From positions 1 to 6,054 of the forward strand of contig JAGWRJ010000226.1 of NCBI GenBank assembly GCA_028869725.1: a DNA stretch of 6,054 nucleotides, given 5' to 3'. The translations under genes and the position numbers were made by a program. This document shows, piece by piece, positions 1-5,354 of the stretch. Source of the stretch: Alphaproteobacteria bacterium. Lineage in GTDB: Bacteria; Pseudomonadota; Alphaproteobacteria; Micropepsales; Micropepsaceae. Positions within the stretch are counted from its first letter, which is position 1, and each line of letters opens with the position of its first letter. Below the pieces are notes generated by a model, which ran no database searches, was not told the DNA's origin, and worked only from the letters and a program-made list of their open reading frames with translations.

Positions 1-192
1 ATTCTGATCGATGACATGCACTCCGTTGAGGCACAGCAACTCAGCGCGCTGATTGGTGCGCTGCATCGGATCGCCCAGAGTGGACTGCCCGTGGTCCTGA
101 TCGGTACTGGCTCTCAGATCTTGCGCCGTCGCATTGGCAACGCCAAGCCGTACGCAGAGCGAATGTTCGAGTTCGTCGATCTTGACGGATAG
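1..192 (+). CDS. AAA/ORC-type ATPase, C-terminal fragment (5' end outside window, probably truncated at 3' end)
   Basis: The frame is open from base 1 to a TAG at 190-192 and gives 63 residues. It starts in a Walker B strand (ILIDDMH, with the acidic pair D-D) and continues through a helix rich in Q and L. A second beta strand follows (GLPVVLIGTG), and the segment ends RRRIGNAKPYAERMFEF. This matches the ORC/Cdc6-like AAA ATPases often carried on bacterial mobile elements, in which the sensor-1 strand ends with G-x-G or G-T-G and is followed by K-x-Y-A-E-R-x-F. Family members normally continue for well over 100 residues, with a lid and a C-terminal domain. Here the frame stops a few residues after the YAERMFEF block, so the protein is probably broken. 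The Walker A would lie upstream of the window. The stop sits shortly before the recombinase and IS3 remnants, so a rearrangement is the likely cause (inference). Confidence 0.65.
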   Translation: MLIDDMHSVEAQQLSALIGALHRIAQSGLPVVLIGTGSQILRRRIGNAKPYAERMFEFVDLDG

Positions 193-271
193 ACGCCCGA
201 GTGGTGCAGATTACCGTCGTGGCGATGTCTGGACCAAGTTGGTTACGGGGGCGACCGGCAGGTGTTGGCCG

Positions 272-287
272 GGCTGCGACCGCAGCC
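272..287. repeat. GC-rich hairpin between the ATPase and recombinase remnants
   Basis: GGCTGCG and CGCAGCC are separated by two bases, with further GGC/GCC complementarity outside. It lies about 20 bases past the recombinase stop on the minus strand and about 80 bases past the ATPase stop on the plus strand. It could therefore stop transcription from either side, but there is no T-run, so an intrinsic terminator is not demonstrated. Confidence 0.4.
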
Positions 288-307
288 GCCGCCGGCCATC
301 TCGTTGG

Positions 308-540
308 TCAGACCTCTGTTTGCTCGGCCATCTCCAAAGCGTCATCCACCTCGATACCGAGGTAACGTACCGTGCTTTCCAGCTTGGCATGGCCAAGCAA
401 CAGTTGGACGGCGCGCAGGTTTTTGGTGCGACGGTAGATCAGGGATGCTTTCGTGCGGCGCATTGAATGGGTACCGTACATGGCGGTATCCAGTCCTATC
501 TCGGCCACCCAGCGGTGGACGATTTGCCGGGCTTCGCCAG
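308..540 (-). pseudogene. Tyrosine recombinase (phage integrase family), C-terminal fragment
   Basis: The minus-strand frame ends at the TGA at 308-310 and has recombinase similarity back to about 532-540. It carries three of the catalytic residues of the family: the H-x-x-R box (GTHSMRR), the second histidine in LLGH, and the nucleophilic tyrosine in STVRYLG. The tail, VDDALEMAEQ, is typical of the natural C-terminus of this subgroup. The N-terminal core-binding domain and the first catalytic arginine are missing. Upstream the sequence changes into an IS3 OrfA in another frame. A GTG at 508 could start a 66-aa peptide, but that could not be an active recombinase. In the family these proteins cut and rejoin DNA through a covalent phosphotyrosine. 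This copy is a remnant of an integrase that may once have mobilised the region. Confidence 0.8.
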
Positions 541-678
541 CTCCCGCCGCCAGCGGCTCAGGACGTTCGCGTTGACACCCAGCTCCTGGGCGACCTGGCT
601 GACCGATGCCTGTGGGCGACGCGTCAGCTCGACGGCTTCACGCTTGAACTCCGCACTGAACCTTCTTCGCTTTGCCAT
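496..678 (-). pseudogene. IS3-family transposase OrfA, N-terminal fragment
   Basis: An ATG at 678 opens a 60-aa frame. Its first ~49 residues match IS3-family OrfA (HTH_Tnp_1 type): a basic start (MAKRRRFSAEFKREAV), then a helix-turn-helix around residues 22-45 (ASVSQVAQELGV followed by NVLSRWRREL). An AGAGGAG-like ribosome site lies four bases before the ATG. OrfA is normally about 90-110 aa, with a leucine zipper, and is followed by OrfB with the DDE catalytic residues. Both the zipper and OrfB are missing. The last ~10 codons, from about 530 down to 496, read out of frame through recombinase sequence. The breakpoint is near 530-540. I see no second IS end, so this is a one-ended IS remnant. 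Confidence 0.8.
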
Positions 679-927
679 GACACTCCTCTCCGCTCATGAT
701 GAGCTTACTTGGAAGTGTCCGTGGAATCGGGGTAGAACCCGTGCGCCGTCGCAGATGTGAGCGGCGCTGGCAACTCCCCAGTTCGAGCCGGTGTGGTCAG
801 TGACTACCGGCAGCCAGGCGAGCAGGGATTCCGACTGTCCACGGGAACGACAAAAGCGACTGCCACTATCGACTCAAAGCGGCCCCCAAAGTGCACTCTG
901 ACCTGGGTTTTTCGCTGCATTGATCTG
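679..927. other. Stretch without a supported gene (IS3 leader, then unassigned sequence)
   Basis: About 679-745 is probably the outer end of the IS3 remnant. It contains the OrfA ribosome site and a small interrupted palindrome at 692-704 (GCTCAT, one base, ATGAGC). The exact terminal inverted repeat cannot be set because the other end is absent. From ~746 to 927 I see no gene on either strand, and no clear attC where one would be expected after the cassette gene that ends at 928. Plus-strand frames here have no recognisable protein features. Confidence 0.4.
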
Positions 928-1326
928 TCAGCCCGCACTCGGCGGATTGGCCCAACCGGCTGCCGCATTCATACCAATGCGCTGCCGTTCGAGGACGATT
1001 GTTGCGTGATGGGTTAGCAACGCCTGCACAAGCTCCGCTTTGTTTGGGTCGTTAGATGTTGATAGACGTTCAACGAGCTCCGCCATCTTGCCTGTAAAGC
1101 CAGAGTCTGCACCCGCATCAGCCATGGCGGTGCGCATGGCAATCATTTCGGGACGCGAGGAGAGCATCTCGATCGCAGTCTTGTTGAGCTCGTTTTGCCA
1201 CCCTATGATTTGCGACTTGATTTCTTGCAAAGTTCTTTCCGCTGCGACTGCTTGTTGCCGAGCATTCCACCAAAAGAAAACTGAAAGTGCCAAGCTTGCG
1301 AACGCGACGATTTGGTCGATGCTCAT
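928..1326 (-). CDS. Hypothetical cassette protein with one N-terminal membrane segment and a helical region
   Basis: A 132-aa product starts at an ATG at 1326, with GGAAGG four bases upstream. Residues 5-20 (QIVAFASLALSVFFWW) form a single membrane anchor, followed by a long charged helix, residues 22-60 (RQQAVAAERTLQEIKSQ onward), that could be a coiled coil. A further helix with MAELVERL lies near 80-90. The end (GWANPPSAG) is Gly/Pro/Ala-rich and may be read-through into unrelated sequence. The layout suggests an inner-membrane anchored cytoplasmic helical protein. I do not recognise a function. It begins 22 bases inside the cassette boundary set by the upstream attC site, the normal position for an integron cassette gene. 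No attC is recognisable after its stop, so the 3' end of the cassette seems lost. Confidence 0.7.
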   Translation of the reverse strand: MSIDQIVAFASLALSVFFWWNARQQAVAAERTLQEIKSQIIGWQNELNKTAIEMLSSRPEMIAMRTAMADAGADSGFTGKMAELVERLSTSNDPNKAELVQALLTHHATIVLERQRIGMNAAAGWANPPSAG

Positions 1327-1342
1327 TAACCTTCCCTATGAG

Positions 1343-1401
1343 GGTTAACGCTGAGTTAAGCGGCTTGCGGTACGAGTATCCGCTTGGACGAACTGTTACG
1401 C
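1343..1401 (-). other. attC: attC recombination site 1 (59-base element)
   Basis: On the minus strand the 59 bp run from GCGTAAC (R'', 1401-1395) to GTTAACC (R', 1349-1343). Between them L'' is GTCCAAGCGG and L' is CCGCTTAAC, which pair as an imperfect stem with the unpaired base characteristic of attC. It shares 15 identical bases (TTCGTCCAAGCGGAT) with the second site and has exactly the same length. The expected cut lies between 1349 and 1348. It follows the stop codon of the 85-aa gene by 36 bases, as attC follows cassette genes. Confidence 0.88.
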
Positions 1402-1437
1402 GCAGACTGATGTTTCACCTGAAATGCCGGAGTTGGG

Positions 1438-1695
1438 TTAATACTTGCCCCACTCATTACGGTCTATCTCATCTCGCGCAGCTTGTACGAGCACCTCAAC
1501 GATATCCACTCCACTGGCACGACCATCGGAAACGACTTCGGCGCTTGCCGAGGCGAGCAAGCTAAGGCCCTGGCCGCTTTTTGAGATGTAGACACAATGC
1601 TCGCCGGTCTCGATGATGCGATAGACGGCCAACTCGTACTTGGTTTGGTGTGCTTCGTGAACTTCCATCCGTACAGAATTCATGTGCGTAAACAT
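1438..1695 (-). CDS. Hypothetical small cassette protein (85 aa)
   Basis: The frame is open to 1731, but any start above 1720 would lie inside the preceding attC, so the start must be lower. I chose the ATG at 1695 (MFTHMNSVRMEV), with a weak GGGG eight bases upstream. The ATGs at 1683 (MNSVRMEV) and 1668 (MEVHEAHQ) are alternatives. The protein is soluble, with a probable beta-rich start (YELAVYRIIE, then CVYISK) followed by helices (DIVEVLVQAARDEIDRNEW). It has no membrane segment and no motif I recognise. It occupies a 372-bp cassette (1349-1720) between two attC sites on the same strand as its neighbours. Cassette genes usually lack their own promoter, so its expression probably depends on one upstream on the minus strand. 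Confidence 0.65.
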   Translation of the reverse strand: MFTHMNSVRMEVHEAHQTKYELAVYRIIETGEHCVYISKSGQGLSLLASASAEVVSDGRASGVDIVEVLVQAARDEIDRNEWGKY

Positions 1696-1714
1696 GCAAG
1701 TACCCCGATCGAGC

Positions 1715-1773
1715 GCATAACGCCGAGTCAAGCGGCACGCTTTTTGCGCATCCGCTTGGACGAACAGTTAGAC
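1715..1773 (-). other. attC: attC recombination site 2 (59-base element)
   Basis: On the minus strand the 59 bp run from GTCTAAC (R'', 1773-1767) to GTTATGC (R', 1721-1715). L'' is GTCCAAGCGG and L' is CCGCTTGAC. They pair over nine bases, with one extra C on the L'' side giving the extrahelical base that sets attC strand choice. The central variable part has a GCGCAAAAAGCGT mini-hairpin. It starts 18 bases after the stop of the membrane-protein gene at 1792. The expected cut lies between 1721 and 1720. Confidence 0.92.
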
Positions 1774-1791
1774 CGCGCCTACTGCCGTAGG

Positions 1792-2223
1792 TCATGAGTC
1801 AAGCCAAGCTACTCCAAGGCTATACAACACGGTGTACGCGAAGCTCACGCAACCATATACCGCGAACAGGACGATATTGACGTTTATGGACGCACGATCC
1901 GAGAACCACCACAGAACGCAGAATGTGAGCAGAAACCCGGCAACCAACCTGAAGATACCTTGTAGGCTACCAACAATGTCGTGTAGCAAGTTGTCCATGG
2001 GACGTGGCGGTCGGCATTTTATGCGCTTCGCCGCATACATGATTGCAGCCGCAAGCACGCTTACGCTAAGCGAGTACCACAGCAAGTAGTGCCCAGGCAA
2101 CATTGATGTGGCAGCTTGGTTGAGTAGAGGCACGCCTCCCCACCAGTATGCGACAAGGATTGGAAGCCCCCCAACGACGAACGATGAGACAATCTCGTGC
2201 CCAATGGTACGCCAAATGTGCAT
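1792..2223 (-). CDS. Hypothetical cassette-encoded four-helix membrane protein
   Basis: A 143-aa product starts at an ATG at 2223, with GGGGG seven bases upstream. Four hydrophobic segments are visible: about residues 11-30 (IVSSFVVGGLPILVAYWWGG), 46-64 (YLLWYSLSVSVLAAAIMYA), 86-107 (ending LLTFCVLWWF) and 114-139 (NVNIVLFAVYGCVSFAYTVL onward). A basic loop (AAKRIKCRPPRP) lies between helices 2 and 3, which suggests that this loop faces the cytoplasm. No catalytic or transport motif is recognisable. The gene is followed 18 bases later by attC site 2. It starts about 36 bases inside a GTTAGTC core (2260-2254) that probably marks its cassette boundary. Small membrane proteins of unknown role are common in integron cassettes, so this is a plausible functional cassette. 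Confidence 0.75.
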   Translation of the reverse strand: MHIWRTIGHEIVSSFVVGGLPILVAYWWGGVPLLNQAATSMLPGHYLLWYSLSVSVLAAAIMYAAKRIKCRPPRPMDNLLHDIVGSLQGIFRLVAGFLLTFCVLWWFSDRASINVNIVLFAVYGCVSFAYTVLYSLGVAWLDS

Positions 2224-2260
2224 GCGTCTTGCCCCCTATTGTTGCCACGCGCGGACTAAC

Positions 2261-2485
2261 GCCAACTCCACCCCAATTCTGGTGTGTAGCTCAGATCGTC
2301 GCGCTAGCTGTTCCTGCTGTCAATCGGGAAATGACCATGCGCAATCGGTTACCTGGCTGATGGTCGTGGCTATCGAGTGCACGTAGATGATAACTATTAT
2401 GCGGCGCGTCGAAGATGCTACCAGCTATCAAAGACGGTCCGGGGCGGTAACGGCAGGAAAAGGCTTTGATCCGCGCACTTGACCC
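2261..2485. other. Intergenic stretch without a gene
   Basis: I see no supported coding frame on either strand between the cassette boundary at 2260 and the stop codon of the antitoxin-like gene at 2486. It holds only the weak promoter candidate and a possible degenerate half of a recombination site at 2254-2300. Confidence 0.4.
2295..2323 (-). promoter_or_regulatory. Weak candidate promoter upstream of the cassette array
   Basis: On the minus strand a perfect TTGACA (2323-2318) is followed after 17 bases by GACGAT (2300-2295), a poor -10 with three of six consensus bases. It would start transcription about 65 bases before the membrane-protein gene at 2223 and could drive the cassettes. The poor -10 keeps this tentative. 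Confidence 0.25.
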
Positions 2486-2956
2486 TTACCAGATATCGTT
2501 CGGATCAATGTAGGCGTCCTTTATTGCGTGTGCGATCCCCGCGTCGGGATCTTCAAGAAATATCGGCTGCAATACGCGGTTGCCCTTCTGGACCAGCTAG
2601 GGCCCATGTCGCGCCATGCAGCCAGAAGGCTCGGTGCCAGCCACCTACATCCATATCCGCCTGAAGTCCGGGTGCAGCGCGAGCGCGTTCAACAGCTCTT
2701 TGACGCGCGGATTCAGGCGGCGATCCGGGAGGAACTTGAAGTCCGGATACCGCCACGTATTTTCCGCGGGGGACCAAACGCCGAGCAGCTCGCCGGCGTC
2801 ACGCTTGTTTTTGGCCCACTGAGAAGGGTTGTCAAACTGACTGCCATTGGCGCGACCCACCTCAGTAGATGTTGGCCAGCCGCATGCCAGCAGTTCATTT
2901 TGCGCTGCCACTGCTGCATCTTGGGATTCTGCTATTGATGACTTTGCCTTCTTCAC
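2486..2956 (-). pseudogene. Xre/MbcA/ParS-like (DUF2384-type) antitoxin-family protein, broken by two frameshifts
   Basis: A GTG at 2956 (GGGAAG seven bases upstream) starts VKKAKSSIAES. It is followed by a helix-turn-helix-like part (TSTEVGRANG, then NPSQWAKNKRDAGELLGVWS) and the RYPDFKF strand typical of this family. Near 2663 the frame fails: the original frame meets TAG at 2645-2647, while the next frame carries the family's continuation (DMDVGGWHRAFWLHG, then AGPEGQPRIAAD). Near 2558-2563 the homology returns to the first frame (FLEDPDAGIAHAIKDAYIDP, ending NDIW) and stops with TAA at 2486-2488. The reassembled ~156-aa protein has the right order and length for the family. Such proteins often neutralise RES-type or related toxins, but no toxin gene is adjacent. 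Two compensating single-base changes mean either decay or sequencing error. A possible minus-strand promoter is TTGCTG-16-TATATG (3095-3068). Confidence 0.68.
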
Positions 2957-3155
2957 CGGATTTCTTCCCTTGCCGCGCGTCGGCTCAGCGGTCCCCGCTC
3001 GGAGACCTCGCCCGACCGTAGACTCACCGCATCTCGCCGCGTGAGATTTGATGCAGCCTGCCGTACGCATATAGGTGTTTTCCAATTTGCAGCAATTTGA
3101 GGCCAAACATTCAATCAAATGATTAATTACGTTACACGGTTACGATTCAGTGAAC

Positions 3156-3182
3156 TACGTATTTATACGTATTTAAATACGT
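3156..3182. promoter_or_regulatory. Palindrome with flanking direct repeat, probable operator
   Basis: ACGTATTTAAATACGT at 3167-3182 is a perfect 16-bp palindrome. Its left half is also present just before it as a direct repeat: TACGTATTTA at 3156-3165 and again at 3166-3175. It sits in an AT-rich gap about 11 bases upstream of the -35 box of the gp16-like gene. It also lies in the region that could control the oppositely oriented antitoxin-like gene. The shape suggests a site for a dimeric repressor or activator. Which protein binds is unknown. Confidence 0.6.
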
Positions 3183-3193
3183 TAAATGGGGTG

Positions 3194-3223
3194 TTTACAT
3201 GAGTAAATAAACGTGCGTACAAT
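3194..3223 (+). promoter_or_regulatory. sigma70-like promoter of the gp16-like gene
   Basis: TTTACA (3194-3199) and TACAAT (3218-3223) are separated by 18 bases, each box with five of six consensus positions. The predicted start of transcription, near 3229-3231, falls two to four bases before the ATG at 3233, and no ribosome site is visible. The mRNA would therefore be leaderless or nearly so (inference). Confidence 0.6.
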
Positions 3224-3232
3224 TCATGTCAA

Positions 3233-3520
3233 ATGGATAATAATGCGATCCAGGTTGATCGGGTGCGCGGCGTAGATGAGGTACGCCATGAATTCGAGGT
3301 CCGTGGTTTGTCAATCGCGGCTTGGGCTCGGGCGCACGGCTACTCGGCACAACTCGTGTACCAAGTTCTCGGCGGCCGAAAGCGCTGTCTGAGGGGTCAA
3401 TCGCACCAAATTGCCGTGGAGTTGGGACTGAAGCGCGGGTTGATTGGCTCGCTGCAGCAAGTTGGGGCTCGAGTAGAGCCGGTCGCTTCGATCTCTGCGG
3501 TAGGCCCGACACCTGAGTAA
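3233..3520 (+). CDS. BcepMu gp16-family phage-associated DNA-binding protein
   Basis: A 95-aa product starts at an ATG at 3233. The family signature is clear: FEVRGLSIAAWARAHGYS, then VYQVLGGRKRCLRGQSHQIA and VELGLKRG. This is a compact helix-turn-helix, about residues 18-69, seen in Mu-like phages such as BcepMu and in related prophage or island regions, where its exact role is not established. Upstream ATGs at 3199 and 3226 run into stops at once, which supports the chosen start. There is no Shine-Dalgarno sequence, and the promoter puts the RNA 5' end almost at the ATG. The C-terminal ~20 residues (ARVEPVASISAVGPTPE) look disordered. The palindrome at 3167-3182 may be its own operator (inference). 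A second copy of the domain follows directly in the same frame. Confidence 0.8.
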   Translation: MDNNAIQVDRVRGVDEVRHEFEVRGLSIAAWARAHGYSAQLVYQVLGGRKRCLRGQSHQIAVELGLKRGLIGSLQQVGARVEPVASISAVGPTPE

Positions 3521-3721
3521 CCAGGTACTCATGTTCCGGAGGCCAGAAATAGCTTCTGCTTGGAGGGTGTCCCGGTGACAGATTGGGCGCGCGAGCACGA
3601 ATTTTCTGGGCATTCCGCGTATGCGGTGCAGTTCAGAAAGCCGCGATGCACCCGCGAGCGCGGACACCAGATCGCCGTCGCGCTGGGCATGAAGCGATCC
3701 GTCGAAGAGACATCCCCATGA
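3521..3721 (+). pseudogene. Second, degenerate copy of the BcepMu gp16-like domain
   Basis: Immediately after the TAA of the gp16-like gene, and in the same frame, 66 codons run to the TGA at 3719-3721. They align without gaps to the first copy: FCLEGVPVTDWAREHEFS against FEVRGLSIAAWARAHGYS, and RKPRCTRERGHQIAVALGMK against GRKRCLRGQSHQIAVELGLK. The conserved W-A-R-x-H, RC and HQIAV are kept. No ATG opens the homologous part. A GTG at 3575 with GGAGGG (3562-3567) seven bases upstream could start a 48-aa protein lacking the first part of the domain. The copy is thus either decayed, made as a short form from that GTG, or reached by readthrough of the TAA. Its last bases form an ATGA overlap with a possible next frame. 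Confidence 0.65.
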
Positions 3722-5354
3722 TCATCAAAATTTCGGGCGCCAAAAATAAAACCACATGGTTAGGCCGCCCCGCTCGTCGGCGAGCGCGGCCCGTCGGCTG
3801 CCATTGCGCGGCAAATGCGCTTGTCGCCACGCTGGTCGCGCGACCTGTCCGAATGCGAAGGAGGTGGCGACTATTGACGCGCCTAGCCGCGACTTCCCGT
3901 TGCAGCTGCTCGGCGATGGCCTGCCGGACTTCAATCGCCGTCTTGGGGCCTGAATAGCCCCCCATTGCTTCCTTCAACGTGTGGGCGAGATTGCCCTCGT
4001 CGTTGTGATCCAGCGCCGCGATCAGCTCAAGCCGCACACCGAACAACCGTTTGGCCAACGACGCCACCGCCGCGCCATCGGTACCGCGGATGTCCTGGCT
4101 GAAATACTCGAGGTTCTGGCAGTAGTCGAAGACGTAGAAAAGCTTCTTGTCCTCGCCAGGCGCAAACAGATCGGGGCAAAGCCGCGTCCCGCGCCCCAGC
4201 ATCTGCCAGAACTTGGTCTTCGAGCGCACCAGCTTGAAGAAGACCAAGTTAACGACCTCGGGCACGTCGATGCCGGTATCCAGCATGTCCACCGAAATCG
4301 CGATGTGCGGCGCCTTGTCCTTCGCAGAAAACGCATCGATCAGGTTCTGCGCGTACTCGGTCTTGAAGGTGATGACCCGCGCAAACTCGCCCTTGTAATG
4401 TGGATAGTTGGCATTGAAGCGCTCGGCGATGAAGTCGGCGTGTTGCTGGTTCTTGGCGAAGACGATGGTCTTGCCAATCCGGTCGCCGCCGGCCACGGTG
4501 ACGCCGCGCGTCATCAGGTGCTCCAGCACCTTGTCCACGGTGTCCTTGTTGAACAGCCACTTGTTGACCGCCGCGGATTCCACGCGCTCGGGGACATTGC
4601 CTTCGTCGTCCCACTCCAGCGCGTCCCACTGATCCTTGTCCTCTTCCGAAAGTTCGGCGTAGTTGATGCCCTCGCGCTGGAACTTCAGTGGCACCGACAC
4701 CGCCTTGGGCGGAACCAGAAATCCATCGCGCACGGCGTCTTCCAGCGCATATGAATCGGTCGGTACGCCGTCTTCGAGGTCGAACAGCCGATAGGTGTTG
4801 CGATCGACTTCGTCCTTGGGCGTGGCGGTCAGGCCCACCAGCAATGAATCGAAGTAGTCGAGGATCGCACCGTATTTCTGGAACACCGAGCGGTGCGCTT
4901 CGTCGATGACGATGAGATCGAAGTGGCCCACGCCGAAACGCCGCTGGCCGTCGGTTGCCTCGTCAATCAACCCCATCATCGTGGGATAGGTCGAAACGAA
5001 CACGCGGCCCTCACCGTTGCCGAGTTGCTGCGTGAGACCGGTGCGCAGGTAGGGGAAAATGTGCTCGCCGACCACCTCGAACATATCGGCCGGCGCGAAG
5101 TGCTTGAAGCGCGACCAGCGGTAGTCGTCGTAAGCGCGTTTTCTGCCGTCCTTGCCCTCCGGGAAGATGCGGCGCTGAATCGGCTGCTTCAGCCGGTTGG
5201 CCTTGTTCTCCTCCAGCGTCTGCAGATCGTCCAGGCGGCGGATAAAGAGCAGATAGGTGATCTGCTCGATTACTTCCAGCGGATTGGCGATACCGCCCGC
5301 CCAGAATGCGTTCCACACCTGGTCGATGCGGTTCTTGATGTCGCCGGTGATCAT
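3633..5354 (-). pseudogene. hsdR: Type I restriction-modification remnant: HsdM N-terminus fused in frame to HsdR helicase part
   Basis: The frame opens at an ATG at 5354 (AGAAGG four bases upstream) and runs 573 codons. Residues 1-~105 are the N-terminal domain of the HsdM methyltransferase (IDQVWNAFWAGGIANPLEVI, then YLLFIRRLDD and FEVVGEHIFPYLRT). At ~105-112 it switches without a frame change to HsdR. There RVFVSTYPTMMGL, motif II IVIDEAHRS (DEAH), motif III GLTATP, DTGIDVPEVVN and motif VI QMLGRGTRLCPD follow in order. The HsdM catalytic domain, any hsdS, and the HsdR N-terminus with its nuclease motif and Walker A are all missing. HsdR similarity ends near residue 490 (about 3885). The last ~83 residues read antisense through the gp16-like region, so the HsdR C-terminal domain is lost too. 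The product cannot methylate, cut or translocate DNA, although the ORF is stop-free. Confidence 0.9.
3718..3884 (+). pseudogene. Possible small basic ORF, cut off by the hsdR remnant
   Basis: An ATG at 3718 overlaps the TGA of the previous frame (ATGA), as in coupled operon genes. It gives MIIKISGAKNKTTWLGRPA, then an Arg-rich part with GCHCAANALVATL and MRRRWRLLTRL. After about 3884 the frame runs antisense to well-conserved hsdR sequence, so only the first ~55 codons can be original, and the formal stop at 3957 is accidental. I do not recognise a family. A hairpin (CGCTCG, four bases, CGAGCG) lies inside near 3770-3787. Real coding status is uncertain. Confidence 0.25.

Larger units (their letters stand above)
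1343..2260 (-). mobile_element. Integron gene-cassette cluster without an integrase (CALIN-type)
   Basis: Two same-orientation 59-bp attC sites (1343-1401 and 1715-1773) each follow a short ORF on the minus strand, the exact architecture of an integron array read from right to left. Boundaries from the GTTRRRY cores give cassettes of about 539 bp (1721-2259) and 372 bp (1349-1720). A third cassette begins at 1348 with no recognisable closing attC. No integron integrase gene occurs in the window on either strand, so it is either an isolated cluster of attC sites or the end of a longer array whose integrase is elsewhere. It could still be mobilised in trans by an integrase (established for attC sites generally). 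Confidence 0.82.

Noticed and set aside
262..699. Overlapping plus-strand frames opposite the IS3/recombinase chimera
   Set aside because: The minus strand has clear OrfA and recombinase motifs here. The plus-strand proteins are low-complexity Arg/Pro/Ser sequence.
950..1010. GCCCAAC at 950-956 as the missing attC core of the third cassette
   Set aside because: No matching GTTRRRY partner with a pairing stem was found at attC spacing. The match is expected by chance.
1696..1731. ATG at 1731 as start of the small cassette gene
   Set aside because: It lies inside attC site 2, upstream of the cassette boundary at 1720/1721, so it cannot belong to the cassette's own gene.
2528..2938. A 136-codon plus-strand frame
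   Set aside because: It is antisense to the frameshifted antitoxin-like gene, whose minus-strand frames carry the family pattern.
4450..4490. GGDRIGKT in the HsdR part as a possible Walker A
   Set aside because: It falls after the DEAH box, in the normal second RecA-like domain of HsdR. The true Walker A must lie before the DEAH box and is in the deleted part.
3981..4754. A 257-codon open frame on the plus strand
   Set aside because: It lies wholly antisense to the HsdR helicase part, which carries DEAH, GLTATP and QMLGRGTRL motifs in order. Its own protein has no recognisable features. Long antisense frames are expected in high-GC coding DNA.
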